Positions 8,712 through 15,716 of a stretch of DNA of 64,000 nucleotides are shown here, piece after piece (the first letter of the stretch is position 1; the number at the start of each line of letters is the position of its first letter). Made by a program: the position numbers and the translations under genes. The notes under the pieces are model-generated. The model made no database searches. It was not told the origin of the DNA and saw only the letters and a program-made list of their open reading frames with translations. The DNA is from an uncultured Bacteroides sp. (GTDB lineage: Bacteria; Bacteroidota; Bacteroidia; Bacteroidales; Bacteroidaceae), in the NCBI RefSeq assembly GCF_963677685.1, contig NZ_OY782186.1, positions 1,798,001-1,862,000 on the forward strand, given 5' to 3'.

Positions 8712-9238
8712 AAAAGTATTTAAAATTCGGAGGATTATTAGCAGGTGTTATATTGATGCTTGCTACTCTGTGTTCCTGCAGAACGGCAAAGCAAACATCT
8801 ACTAGTACAGAGACCAAGTACGACTCAGTTGTCGTTGAGAAGCTAGTTCCTTATGCTTTGCCGGAAGACAGCGCACGCATTCGTGCTTTGCTTGAGTGTG
8901 ATAAGAACGGGAAGGTTGTGCTTAAATGGTTTGATGAAGAGCATTCTAAACGTATGCGGCTGCAATTCTCGTTGGATAGTCTGGGTAATTTGATGACTAC
9001 TGCTAAGACTGAACCTGATACTGTGTATTTGCCTCAAACTACTATTAATGTTGGTAAGAAGAGTGTTTCTCAATCGGTTGTTACCGTGCCTGTGGAAAAG
9101 GAGTTGAGTTGGTGGCAAAAAACTTTGATCTGGACAGGTGTTATTGCTTGGCTTGTAGCTATTCTTTTTTTTGTGTATTGGACTAACAGGAAAACAAGCT
9201 GGGTAAGTTTGTTATGGCAGTTGATTAAAATGAAATAG
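8708..9238 (+). CDS. Candidate unimolecular spanin (lipoprotein with C-terminal membrane helix)
   Basis: A 176-residue protein with an N-terminal lipoprotein signal ending LCSC (lipid-modified Cys24). A roughly 110-residue periplasmic stretch follows, containing helical heptad-like sequence (LPEDSARIRALLE, SKRMRLQFSLDSLGNLM). A C-terminal membrane helix at about residues 139-159 (TLIWTGVIAWLVAILFFVYW) ends in a basic tail. An outer-membrane lipid anchor plus an inner-membrane helix on one chain is the topology of u-spanins (phage T1 gp11 type), which fuse the membranes in the last step of lysis. Overlap with the amidase supports this. It has no sequence family that I recognise, so the call rests on topology and context. 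Confidence 0.6.
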   Translation: MKKYLKFGGLLAGVILMLATLCSCRTAKQTSTSTETKYDSVVVEKLVPYALPEDSARIRALLECDKNGKVVLKWFDEEHSKRMRLQFSLDSLGNLMTTAKTEPDTVYLPQTTINVGKKSVSQSVVTVPVEKELSWWQKTLIWTGVIAWLVAILFFVYWTNRKTSWVSLLWQLIKMK

Positions 9239-9382
9239 TTCTGATCGTTTTTTTCATATAAAAACACTAGTAGTAATTTTTTTGTAATAAAATATGTTAA
9301 AACAATCTTTTGTTTGGTTGTAAATGTAAAATATCATTTATATTTATAGCTACTTTAATATTTATTTATAAATTAATTGATT

Positions 9383-9763
9383 ATGAAAAAAATTATTGGT
9401 TTATTATTTTGTTTTGTTGTACTTTGCAGTATAGATGTGTCTGCTGCACTAATACCCAGAGTTGGATATGCTAGTTGGAATGGTACAACCGCTACTGCTC
9501 TTTTACCGATTACGACAGATTTTAATATTAATAACGATCCTCAAATAATACAGAATGAATATTATAAAATATATATTGCTGATAATGTAGTATACAAAGT
9601 TGAAATATTCTACGGCTTATGGAAATCATATGATTCACCATCATATTTTGTTATTGAATACCAGGATGGGCAAACAACGACAATTCACATAGCAGATTAT
9701 AGCTCATCATCTCGAGGCAGTGGTAATAATGGGAATCCCGTTAAACTACAGGAGTGTAAATAA
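9383..9763 (+). CDS. Small secreted protein, function unknown
   Basis: The 126-residue product starts at ATG 9383; a TTG six bases upstream is in frame but less likely. The signal peptide MKKIIGLLFCFVVLCSIDVSA is followed by a mature part rich in Tyr, Ile and Asn (ITTDFNINNDPQIIQNEYYKIYIADNVVYKVEIF) that looks all-beta. It ends in a Ser/Gly/Asn-rich stretch and a terminal Cys. Its neighbours are the lysis cassette and a terminator. It reads like a lysogenic-conversion (moron) gene rather than a virion gene, though that is inference. Confidence 0.65.
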   Translation: MKKIIGLLFCFVVLCSIDVSAALIPRVGYASWNGTTATALLPITTDFNINNDPQIIQNEYYKIYIADNVVYKVEIFYGLWKSYDSPSYFVIEYQDGQTTTIHIADYSSSSRGSGNNGNPVKLQECK

Positions 9764-9849
9764 TATTTATTATCTAATACAATTAGCCCCTTCATTAAGA
9801 GTTTTTTCTTTATACAATATTCCAAGTTTATTATATCGCATAAGATTAG

Positions 9850-9878
9850 AGGTGGCTGAATAGTCACCTTTCTTTTTT
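9850..9878 (+). terminator. Probable terminator after the phage late genes
   Basis: The stem GGTGGCT with AGTCACC (one mismatch) around a GAAT loop is followed by TTTCTTTTTT. It lies 87 bases after the 126-aa secreted gene and would end the forward late transcript. Confidence 0.6.
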
Positions 9879-9937
9879 CCCTCTATAGTTTAGTTTCAAA
9901 ATTATCCTTACCTTTATCTCAATTAAAATAAATAAAG

Positions 9938-10168
9938 ATGTAACACACCAAATCAGGAAAGAGTGATATAATAGTAAACACGCTAAGCCCTTATGAACCC
10001 GGAATGCAGCGTTACCTCTCTCTTTCAAAAGATATCGAGCGTTTAATGAACAATGCTGAAGGTAATAATGATGCCTGTATAGCTGTTGAACTTATCGCAG
10101 AGTTTATGACGCTGCAAGAAGAACTCTATCAAAAGGCAGCAAAAAAGAAAAGAGAGGAGGCTAACTAA
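9938..10168 (+). pseudogene. Small phage gene with stop at codon 2
   Basis: The frame from ATG 9938 reads Met then TAA (9941-9943), and after that runs open for 74 codons to TAA at 10166. The product contains IIVNTLSPYEPGMQRYLSL, a helix KDIERLMNNAEGNND, and IAVELIAEFMTLQEELYQKA with a Lys-rich end, which looks like a well-formed small helical phage protein. With no other ATG/GTG/TTG before the conserved-looking start of the reading frame, it is either inactivated by the nonsense change or begins at the internal Met of PGMQ (10010), giving about 50 residues. Confidence 0.5.
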
Positions 10169-10258
10169 AATGTCAGTAATGATGTGAGAATTTCAGTGGT
10201 ATAAGTGAGGACATTTTTTCTTACTTTTATATTTTGCTCCATTTTGGCTATTATTCCC

Positions 10259-10274
10259 GAGGTAAATTTACCTC
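10259..10274. repeat. Perfect 16-bp palindrome
   Basis: GAGGTAAATTTACCTC is a perfect two-fold symmetric sequence in a gene-free stretch 255 bases upstream of the 633-aa gene. It has the size and symmetry of an operator for a dimeric repressor. It has no T run, so is not an obvious terminator. Confidence 0.5.
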
Positions 10275-10395
10275 AAATCAGATACTTTCCTCATTGTGGC
10301 TAGCAAATATGAGTTTACAGTGCTTTTAACGCCTGGCTTACCTGCACTTTAAAATTTTGAATAGCCTCAAAAAATTACTGAAAATATCAAGCAAT

Positions 10396-10430
10396 TTTGA
10401 TTAGTTATAACGTACTTTTTAATATATTTG
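10396..10430 (+). promoter_or_regulatory. Putative promoter of the 633-aa PIN-like gene
   Basis: TATATTTG at 10423-10430 is a perfect match to the -7 consensus TAnnTTTG. A TTTG lies at 10396-10399, but the 23-base gap is longer than the 18-20 seen at the better promoters in this window. The predicted start of transcription is about 10437, roughly 90 bases before the ATG. Confidence 0.4.
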
Positions 10431-10433
10431 CGA

Positions 10434-10478
10434 ATTACATTATACACCTTTAAAAGCCAAAAAGGTGTACTACGTAAT
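10434..10478. promoter_or_regulatory. 44-nt inverted repeat at the presumed transcription start (operator or 5' hairpin)
   Basis: Two 18-base arms flank a 9-base centre. The inner nine bases (TACACCTTT / AAAGGTGTA) pair perfectly and the outer five (ATTAC / GTAAT) also pair, with three mismatches between. It begins four bases after the -7 box, so it could be an operator covering the start site or a hairpin at the extreme 5' end of the mRNA. The nearest candidate regulator is the N-terminal winged helix of the adjacent gene product itself. Confidence 0.55.
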
Positions 10479-10528
10479 CTGCCACCACTCTACAATTTAC
10501 CGTTGGGAACAAGTAAAAAAGACAACTT

Positions 10529-12430
10529 ATGAATACGAATAAACTTATTGCATCCATTGTCGTTTTCAAAGAATTACATGATAGTGACAAAGATATTTAT
10601 GATGTAATTAGTGAGTTTTTGAAAGCAACTATCATTTATAATAAGAAATGGAGCTTTAGTTCAACGCAAATAACCAAACTGTTAGAAAATGAATTTGATT
10701 TTAAAATACCTGAAGCAGTTATAAAAACGACATTAAAAAATCGACTTATAAAAGTTGGATTTTTAAGAATGGATAAAGGGGAATATTATGTAATTGACAT
10801 TGAATCAAAAATTGATACAGATTTCGAGTCAAACTTTAATTCAAAAAATCAGATATACAATGAGACAGAAGAAGAGTTTATTTCATTCATCCAGAATAAA
10901 AGAGAAAAAAAGTTAAACGAAAAAGAGTTGTTTAATATTAGAGATAATATTAAACAATATTTATTAGGAAATGGGGTTCATGAAAATTATACGCAAGATA
11001 TAAGTACATTTATTATTCAAAAGAAAAATGATAAAGAATTTCAAAATAGATTAAATCAGATTCGAGAAGGATTGGTTCTCTACACAGGGATAAGATATAC
11101 TGCTGACTTAAATGACTTAGGACATTGGAAAAATGAATTAACGATTTTTCTTGATACTGAGATTCTTTTCTTCTTTGCTGGTTATAATGGGGCAATTTAT
11201 CAAGAAATTTTCTTGGATTTTTTTAAACTTGTTAGAGAAATAAATCGAAGTACAAAAGACCATAAGAATATAATCCATCTCAAATATTTTGATGAAACAG
11301 AAAAAGAGATATTTGATTTTTTTCATGTTGCAACTCTTATAGTTGAAAATAAAAAGACTTTAAATCCTTCTAAAACTGCCATGAAGGAAATCGTCAATGG
11401 CTGTTCAACTAAAAGTGATATTGTGGTTAAGCGCAATAAGTTTTTTATTGATTTAAAAACATCTGGCATTCAGAAGGAAGAAAATTTGAATTATTATGAA
11501 AATAATAAATATGTAGTTGAGGGTTTTGCTATAGTTGAAGAATTAAAGCAATTATCATCGGAAAAACGCAAAGATTTTGACGAAGATAAATGTCAAGATT
11601 ATTTAAAATTATTTACAAAGATAAATGTGCTAAGGAGGGGGATAAGCAATCAAGGATTTGATAAAAGTAAATATATTCTTCTTACGGGTAATAAGTTTGT
11701 TCATTACTTAGCTCATAATAAACATGTAAAAACAGTAGAAAAAGATATTCCCTTTGCAACTGATATTGATTTTGTCACTGATAAATTCTGGTTTAAACTA
11801 AAGAAAGGATTTGGATATAATGATGATAAACCAAAATCATTTGACATTATTACTAAGGCACAAATTATTTTGTCTTCACAAATTAGTTATACTGTCCAAG
11901 AGAAATTTACGGCGTTAAATGAAAAATATCAAAAAGGGGAAATTACAAAAGATGAAGCAATTTCTTTGAATTATGAATTGCGAGAAAGTGCATTAAAACC
12001 AGAAGAAATATCAGAAATTAACTTGGATGAAAGCATCGCTTTTATCAATGAATTTTCAATTGAAGAACATGTTAGAGAAAGAGAAAGATTAATTCAGAAA
12101 GCAAATGAGGGAGAAAAAGCAAAGGCCGAATTAAAACGAAGAGATTTAAAAGATAGAGATAATAAAATTAAACCTATTAAGACAAAATATAGAACCATTT
12201 CCTTCATGCTGAATTTATTAATGATTATAATTTTATTTAGTTTACTATTTACTGTTTATTTTGTGGTAAATTATTTACAATCTCCAAATGATTCAATATT
12301 ATCAATAATAGATTTTGTTGTTGGAGTCATTGTTTTATGCCCAATATACAAATATGGAAAAACGCTATTATCGTTTAAAAATAGAAAAATTAAAAAAGTG
12401 TTTAAAGAAAAACTCGACACTGTCCAATAA
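10529..12430 (+). CDS. Winged-helix / PIN-like / two-TM protein, candidate defence or toxin effector
   Basis: A 633-residue Lys/Glu/Asn-rich protein. Residues about 1-90 look like a winged helix (STQITKLLENEFDFKIPEAVI, then a GEYYVID wing). A helical linker follows. Residues about 203-315 resemble a PIN nuclease: strand ELTIFLDTEIL with Asp209, acidic FDETEKEIFDF near 254, and SKTAMKEIVNG. Then come a helical region to about 515, a charged coiled-coil-like segment 515-553, and two membrane helices at about 560-584 and 592-612 with a basic tail. It is transcribed alone between the phage lysis genes and the integrase, a site where prophages carry anti-phage or exclusion genes. The PIN assignment rests on motif pattern only; RNase and defence roles are inference. 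Its last codons lie inside a short repeat also seen at 13606. Confidence 0.6.
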   Translation: MNTNKLIASIVVFKELHDSDKDIYDVISEFLKATIIYNKKWSFSSTQITKLLENEFDFKIPEAVIKTTLKNRLIKVGFLRMDKGEYYVIDIESKIDTDFESNFNSKNQIYNETEEEFISFIQNKREKKLNEKELFNIRDNIKQYLLGNGVHENYTQDISTFIIQKKNDKEFQNRLNQIREGLVLYTGIRYTADLNDLGHWKNELTIFLDTEILFFFAGYNGAIYQEIFLDFFKLVREINRSTKDHKNIIHLKYFDETEKEIFDFFHVATLIVENKKTLNPSKTAMKEIVNGCSTKSDIVVKRNKFFIDLKTSGIQKEENLNYYENNKYVVEGFAIVEELKQLSSEKRKDFDEDKCQDYLKLFTKINVLRRGISNQGFDKSKYILLTGNKFVHYLAHNKHVKTVEKDIPFATDIDFVTDKFWFKLKKGFGYNDDKPKSFDIITKAQIILSSQISYTVQEKFTALNEKYQKGEITKDEAISLNYELRESALKPEEISEINLDESIAFINEFSIEEHVRERERLIQKANEGEKAKAELKRRDLKDRDNKIKPIKTKYRTISFMLNLLMIIILFSLLFTVYFVVNYLQSPNDSILSIIDFVVGVIVLCPIYKYGKTLLSFKNRKIKKVFKEKLDTVQ

Positions 12431-12450
12431 ATTGTGTAAATGATAACTCG
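12419..12450 (+). repeat. Short repeat copy A, IS-end-like
   Basis: The segment starting ACTGTCCAATAAATTGTG and running through GTAAATGATAACTCG matches a second copy at 13606 in the same orientation. ACTGTCC at one edge with TTGTGTAAA inside resembles the terminal repeats of IS256-like elements as I remember them. The copy supplies the stop codon and last two residues of the 633-aa gene, so that gene's 3' end may have been reshaped by an insertion. Confidence 0.5.
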
Positions 12451-12480
12451 AATCTAAAGACTCGAGTTATCATTTATATT
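12438..12480 (+). terminator. Strong hairpin after the 633-aa gene
   Basis: A perfect 14-bp stem (arms 12438-12451 and 12462-12475, AAATGATAACTCGA and its complement) closes a 10-base loop and is followed by an AT-rich tract with short T runs. It is placed 8 bases after the stop and is likely the terminator, although the T tail (ATATTTTTA) is only moderate. Confidence 0.6.
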
Positions 12481-12888
12481 TTTAAAGCTGAATAATTTAT
12501 GGACAGTATTGTGGTAAAACGTGGAAAGCGACAAGTAGTTCCCGCTCGCAACATTCAATTGAAAATAGAAGAACAGCGATATGGCTGCTATTCAAGCAAA
12601 ATAAGATAAAGAATAGAATAGTAAGTTTAACGGATGTTGCCAATTTAGTTTCGATGATCCTAGCTATGACAACAATTTACTTCATTAGACAGTTAGAATC
12701 CACAATAAGAAGTGTAACTTTGTAGAGATATTAAGCTTTAACTAAAAAAACTTCGATTTTATTAAAAATACGCTAGATCATCTATAAAGGTAATCTTAAT
12801 TATATTCATCAGTTTATGTATATAGTGCATATACAAACTAGGGAAGACATTTCTATATTGTGTGTTGTTTTAGTAAACCATTAAAGAC
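12481..12888. other. Gene-poor spacer with eroded coding sequence
   Basis: A 36-codon open frame at 12499-12609 begins MDSIVVKRGKRQVVPARN, and its opening bases GGACAGTATTGTGG are the inverse of the ACTGTCC repeat end just upstream. Shortly after, in another frame up to TAG near 12725, is a 35-40 residue stretch with a hydrophobic helix (VANLVSMILAMTTIYFI) not unlike the N-terminus of the next gene. I read this as debris of small genes or an insertion element. No complete gene is supported. Confidence 0.4.
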
Positions 12889-13563
12889 GTGAAAAAAAAT
12901 AATTTTGGTTCAAGTTCTGTCGCAAATTTTATAGCAATGATTGCATTGATACTTTCAATTGTTGCTAGCTTTTTTAGCTATAATGTATATAGAAACAATC
13001 GAAAAGAATTAATAAGTATTTCGACTAAAAGAATACAAGATGGCTACTTAGTTAATATAGATACTATGAATATTAATTGGGTTTCCATTCCAACATTATG
13101 GGAATGCATAATTACTAATAATGGACAACAAACTGTTTCATTGATTGATAAACAGATTAAACAAGTTAATTTTGATGGAGTATTGATTTATGATTCTGGA
13201 TTAGACCTGAGATTGATGAAGGATAATAAGTCTTTTTCATTTCCAATTAATATTTCTCCAGGAGAAAGTGTGAAATTTTATATGAAAGTAAAAGTTCTTA
13301 TGAATTCAAAGGCCGTGAGAGTTTTAGTAAAAAAAGCTGATAAATTAAATGACTTGACACTTCGGAAAATACAATATTTTTTAGCTAAGGATTCGATTGA
13401 TGTATTTGGTAATAAAATTGATCCCATATTTCAAGATGATAAATTAATTTTTTCGCTTCCTAGAGTATATAATCAAACAAGATATCAAGTTGATCTTAAA
13501 ACAGGTAGAGGCAAAATAATAAATGCAAAATTGAGTTGGTATCCAGAATTTAATATTGAGTAA
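12889..13563 (+). CDS. Membrane-anchored protein with Ig-like periplasmic/cytosolic domain, unknown
   Basis: A 224-residue protein starting at GTG. Residues about 12-33 form one membrane helix (VANFIAMIALILSIVASFFSY), followed by a soluble beta-rich domain of about 185 residues. NISPGESVKFYMKVKVLM with ITNNGQQTVSLIDKQI is the pattern of an immunoglobulin-like sheet. No catalytic motif is seen. It lies between two copies of a short IS-end-like repeat, downstream of the PIN-like gene, and has the same AT-rich, Lys/Asn-heavy composition. A shared cargo function is possible but unproven. Confidence 0.55.
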   Translation: MKKNNFGSSSVANFIAMIALILSIVASFFSYNVYRNNRKELISISTKRIQDGYLVNIDTMNINWVSIPTLWECIITNNGQQTVSLIDKQIKQVNFDGVLIYDSGLDLRLMKDNKSFSFPINISPGESVKFYMKVKVLMNSKAVRVLVKKADKLNDLTLRKIQYFLAKDSIDVFGNKIDPIFQDDKLIFSLPRVYNQTRYQVDLKTGRGKIINAKLSWYPEFNIE

Positions 13564-13605
13564 AAAAGTATACAAGAATGTGCGAAAATAATAGTGGGAT
13601 ATGGT

Positions 13606-13640
13606 ACTATCCAATAATCTTGTGTAAACGATAATTCGGG
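13606..13640 (+). repeat. Short repeat copy B, IS-end-like
   Basis: ACTATCCAATAATCTTGTG followed by TAAACGATAATTCGGG repeats the segment at 12419 with a handful of changes and one inserted base, in the same orientation. Copies A and B bracket about 1.2 kb containing the 224-aa gene. Copy B abuts the broken end of the reverse gene at 13673-13903. Confidence 0.5.
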
Positions 13641-13672
13641 TTGGGGTTTAGTCGAGCGTCTAAATTCCAATT

Positions 13673-13903
13673 CTATTTTCCAAGATGCTCATAGCTGTAT
13701 ACATGAGATAACCTATGTAGTGTTATACCCTTGAAGTACATACAAGGTCTGCAAATATTCTTCATTCTATTTTTCCTACCTTTTCTTTTTTCACATTCTT
13801 GATCACAATAATGGCTCTCACCCAAAATAAGCAGTTTTATACCATTGAAACCTGTCATTTCATAATTTTTCCCGATGCGGGGATAAAAAAATACATTTTT
13901 CAT
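13673..13903 (-). pseudogene. Truncated N-terminus of a GESHYC-motif protein (UDG-superfamily-like)
   Basis: A 76-residue reading frame starts MKNVFFYPRIGKNY and contains KLLILGESHYCDQEC, then a Lys/Arg and Cys-containing stretch before the stop. The strand-plus-GESHYC motif near residue 30 is what I recall from Bacteroidetes proteins distantly related to uracil-DNA glycosylases, which are much longer. The frame loses this resemblance and stops about 30 bases before repeat copy B, so the gene is probably a fragment. No function is expected. Confidence 0.45.
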
Positions 13904-14055
13904 GTTTAGCTTTTTTTAATTTAATAGCCCAAATGTAGGTTATTTATTCTTATTTTTATTTATTCACAGGCTATTTTTTTCTTGTAATTCAACAATTCGC
14001 CTCTCTCCATTCATCGCTATACTTGCTCAAAATACACTAGAATAGCAACACCCAT

Positions 14056-14087
14056 TTTGCCCATCCCAAATAATTTCCCCATATTTG
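14056..14087 (+). promoter_or_regulatory. Promoter of the structured RNA / 71-aa gene
   Basis: TTTG at 14056-14059, a 20-base spacer, and CATATTTG at 14080-14087 (one mismatch to TAnnTTTG). The expected start of transcription, about 14094, falls on the first bases of the long paired arm that opens the structured region. Confidence 0.55.
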
Positions 14088-14090
14088 CAC

Positions 14091-14260
14091 TGCTTATCTT
14101 ACTCAGAGGCGGGATTCCGCTAAAATGTTACTACGGGCGTAATTGCGTCCGTGGTTTCACTATATTATACGGTTCTGACCCCCGTGTAGAACGTTAATGC
14201 ATCTACAGCCTCTGAGGTGATAAGCAACGGGAAAGCGGAACCGTTCTTTGTTTCCGCTAA
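14091..14260 (+). ncRNA. Candidate structured RNA (leader) with closing stem and internal hairpins
   Basis: A long closing stem pairs 14091-14110 (TGCTTATC, then CTCAGAGGC) with 14208-14226 (GCCTCTGAGG, then GATAAGCA). Enclosed are a hairpin 14133-14139/14146-14152 (ACGGGCG with CGTCCGT, one G-U), a weaker one near 14169-14185 (ACGG/CCGT), and TGTAGA 14185-14190 with TCTACA 14202-14207. Outside lies a hairpin 14234-14241/14250-14258 whose arm AGCGGAA can instead pair with TTCCGC at 14115-14120, giving two alternative folds. A good promoter precedes it and a 71-aa gene follows 17 bases later. It could be a cis-regulatory leader or an independent RNA. I cannot match it to a named RNA family. 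Confidence 0.5.
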
Positions 14261-14276
14261 ACAAAAACTACTTACT

Positions 14277-14492
14277 ATGCGGAAAACTAAAAAAGAAGAT
14301 GTGAAGCAACTTACTAAAGATTTTGTGGGCTATGGCCACTACAAACTCAATGTAGCTACTGAGGATGGTCGTGTATTGTCTGCTGTTACGGGAGATACAG
14401 AACTTATATCCAGACTTGATTCTGAACTTGGATCGGAGCAAGAACAGGCTAGGGGAGAGGCCATCGAGTTTGTGTTATCTGAGAATCAATAG
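14277..14492 (+). CDS. 71-aa hypothetical protein after the structured RNA
   Basis: I prefer ATG 14277 (MRKTKKEDVKQLTKDF) over an in-frame GTG at 14217, because the latter lies inside the paired arm of the upstream RNA structure. The 71-residue product is soluble, with a basic N-terminus, a middle GYGHYKLNVATEDGRVLSAV likely forming strands, and an acidic helical C-terminus (LDSELGSEQEQARGEAIEF). It faces the integrase convergently, with only five bases between their stop codons. A small basic-then-acidic protein beside an integrase could be an excision or regulatory factor, but nothing in the sequence proves it. Confidence 0.6.
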   Translation: MRKTKKEDVKQLTKDFVGYGHYKLNVATEDGRVLSAVTGDTELISRLDSELGSEQEQARGEAIEFVLSENQ

Positions 14493-14497
14493 CCCGA

Positions 14498-15688
14498 TCA
14501 TTTAATCGGACCATTGAGGTTATCTAATATCTTTCTTATCGCTTGGTCGGCGTGCTTCCTCATAATCTTTACGTAGTTGAATATGGGGCGGTTGGTCTTC
14601 ATTGATTGCCCGATACAATATTCTAATATTTCGAGTGAAATCCCTAGCTTAAAACCATGCTGAACAAAACTCTTTCGAGCGGAATAGTAAACGACCCTTT
14701 TATTGACGTCAGCTAATTCTGCAAGTTTGGCTATTTTGCGTGAGACAACAGAATAACATTTTCCGAATGTATCATATTTCCCAAAGACAAGTTTACCGTT
14801 TCGAGAAACATACTTGTCGATGATTACTTTAGCCTCTGGCTGTATAGTGAAAGATATTTTGCTTTCACCTTGTTTTTTATTTCTCGTTTTCTTTCGATAG
14901 TATTCTATTGTTGTTTTGTTCTTAAAATCAATATTCAAAAGATCCACTAAGTTTATGCCACCGAGGTAGTAGGAGAGCATAAATATGTCCCTAACTGTTC
15001 TGATATTGTATTCTTTTATTTCAAGGTCTCTTATGGCTTTTATTTCTTCTATGGTAAGATCTAGTTCTCGAATATTTGCGGATGGCATGCGGCAGAATTC
15101 AAATGGATCTGTATCATAGATCACCATTTTCCTTTTCTTGGCGTAATTAATGATAACTTTGACTAGTGTTAGATAGATTTTAATAGTCGTGTTCGATAGC
15201 TCTTTTTGAGTTAGGGTCGCTTCAAAATGCTTTATGTCTCGTGGCGTGATAATAGCTAATGGCAAATCACTTTTTGTTGACTTTAGAAAGCTTTTAGCAG
15301 CTAAGCGGTAGAGACGTTCTGATTTTATTCTTTTATCTTCGGCTAATTCGCAGAGATATTCTTCGGCAGCTTGCATGAATGTTGCCCCACTATAGTCTTT
15401 TCTAGCTAATAACGTATCTCTTAATGCTGAACATGAGTAAGCGTTGACATCAATAAGAGAATCAATAACCTCTTGGTAATGATTGAGTATCTTTCTAAGT
15501 TTCATATTCATGTTTGATGCATCGGGTCTATTGGTGACTTGCCCATCTTTGAATTGGGAAAGATTATCTATTATGCAATCTGTTGGAATGTATTTAGTTT
15601 TAGTTTGGTGTGCTATTGAGATTCTAACTTTATGCTTCCCGTTTGTTAATACTTTGGCAGGTAGAACTACAAGTTTTATAGTTGGCAT
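14498..15688 (-). CDS. Tyrosine recombinase / phage-type integrase (divergent active site)
   Basis: A 396-residue site-specific recombinase of the Bacteroidetes type: N-terminal arm-binding region (about 1-95), SAM-like core-binding domain (about 100-195, FMQAAEEYLCEL, TTIKIYLTLVKVIINYAKK), and catalytic domain from about 205. Visible residues are Lys267 in RKKTRNK, Arg338 in YYSARKSF and the presumed nucleophile Tyr372 in FNYVKIMRKHADQ. The first catalytic Arg position reads YLGGINLVDLL with Gly, the usual His after Arg338 is Lys, and the LGH position is IGQ, so several canonical residues are replaced. It stands at the right end of the island beside arm-type repeats, as expected for the island's integrase. 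Confidence 0.85.
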   Translation of the reverse strand: MPTIKLVVLPAKVLTNGKHKVRISIAHQTKTKYIPTDCIIDNLSQFKDGQVTNRPDASNMNMKLRKILNHYQEVIDSLIDVNAYSCSALRDTLLARKDYSGATFMQAAEEYLCELAEDKRIKSERLYRLAAKSFLKSTKSDLPLAIITPRDIKHFEATLTQKELSNTTIKIYLTLVKVIINYAKKRKMVIYDTDPFEFCRMPSANIRELDLTIEEIKAIRDLEIKEYNIRTVRDIFMLSYYLGGINLVDLLNIDFKNKTTIEYYRKKTRNKKQGESKISFTIQPEAKVIIDKYVSRNGKLVFGKYDTFGKCYSVVSRKIAKLAELADVNKRVVYYSARKSFVQHGFKLGISLEILEYCIGQSMKTNRPIFNYVKIMRKHADQAIRKILDNLNGPIK

Positions 15689-15716
15689 ATTTTTTTAGTT
15701 TTTTGTATTATTACTC

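Noticed and set aside
4291..10168. An intact, inducible prophage
   Set aside because: No terminase, portal, capsid or tape-measure genes are present, the tail gene is broken, and an old IS has cut into it. Only lysis, small and cargo genes remain.
14217..14276. GTG start extending the 71-aa gene to 91 codons
   Set aside because: The GTG lies within the right arm of the long RNA stem, and the extra residues look unlike a protein N-terminus; ATG 14277 is preferred.
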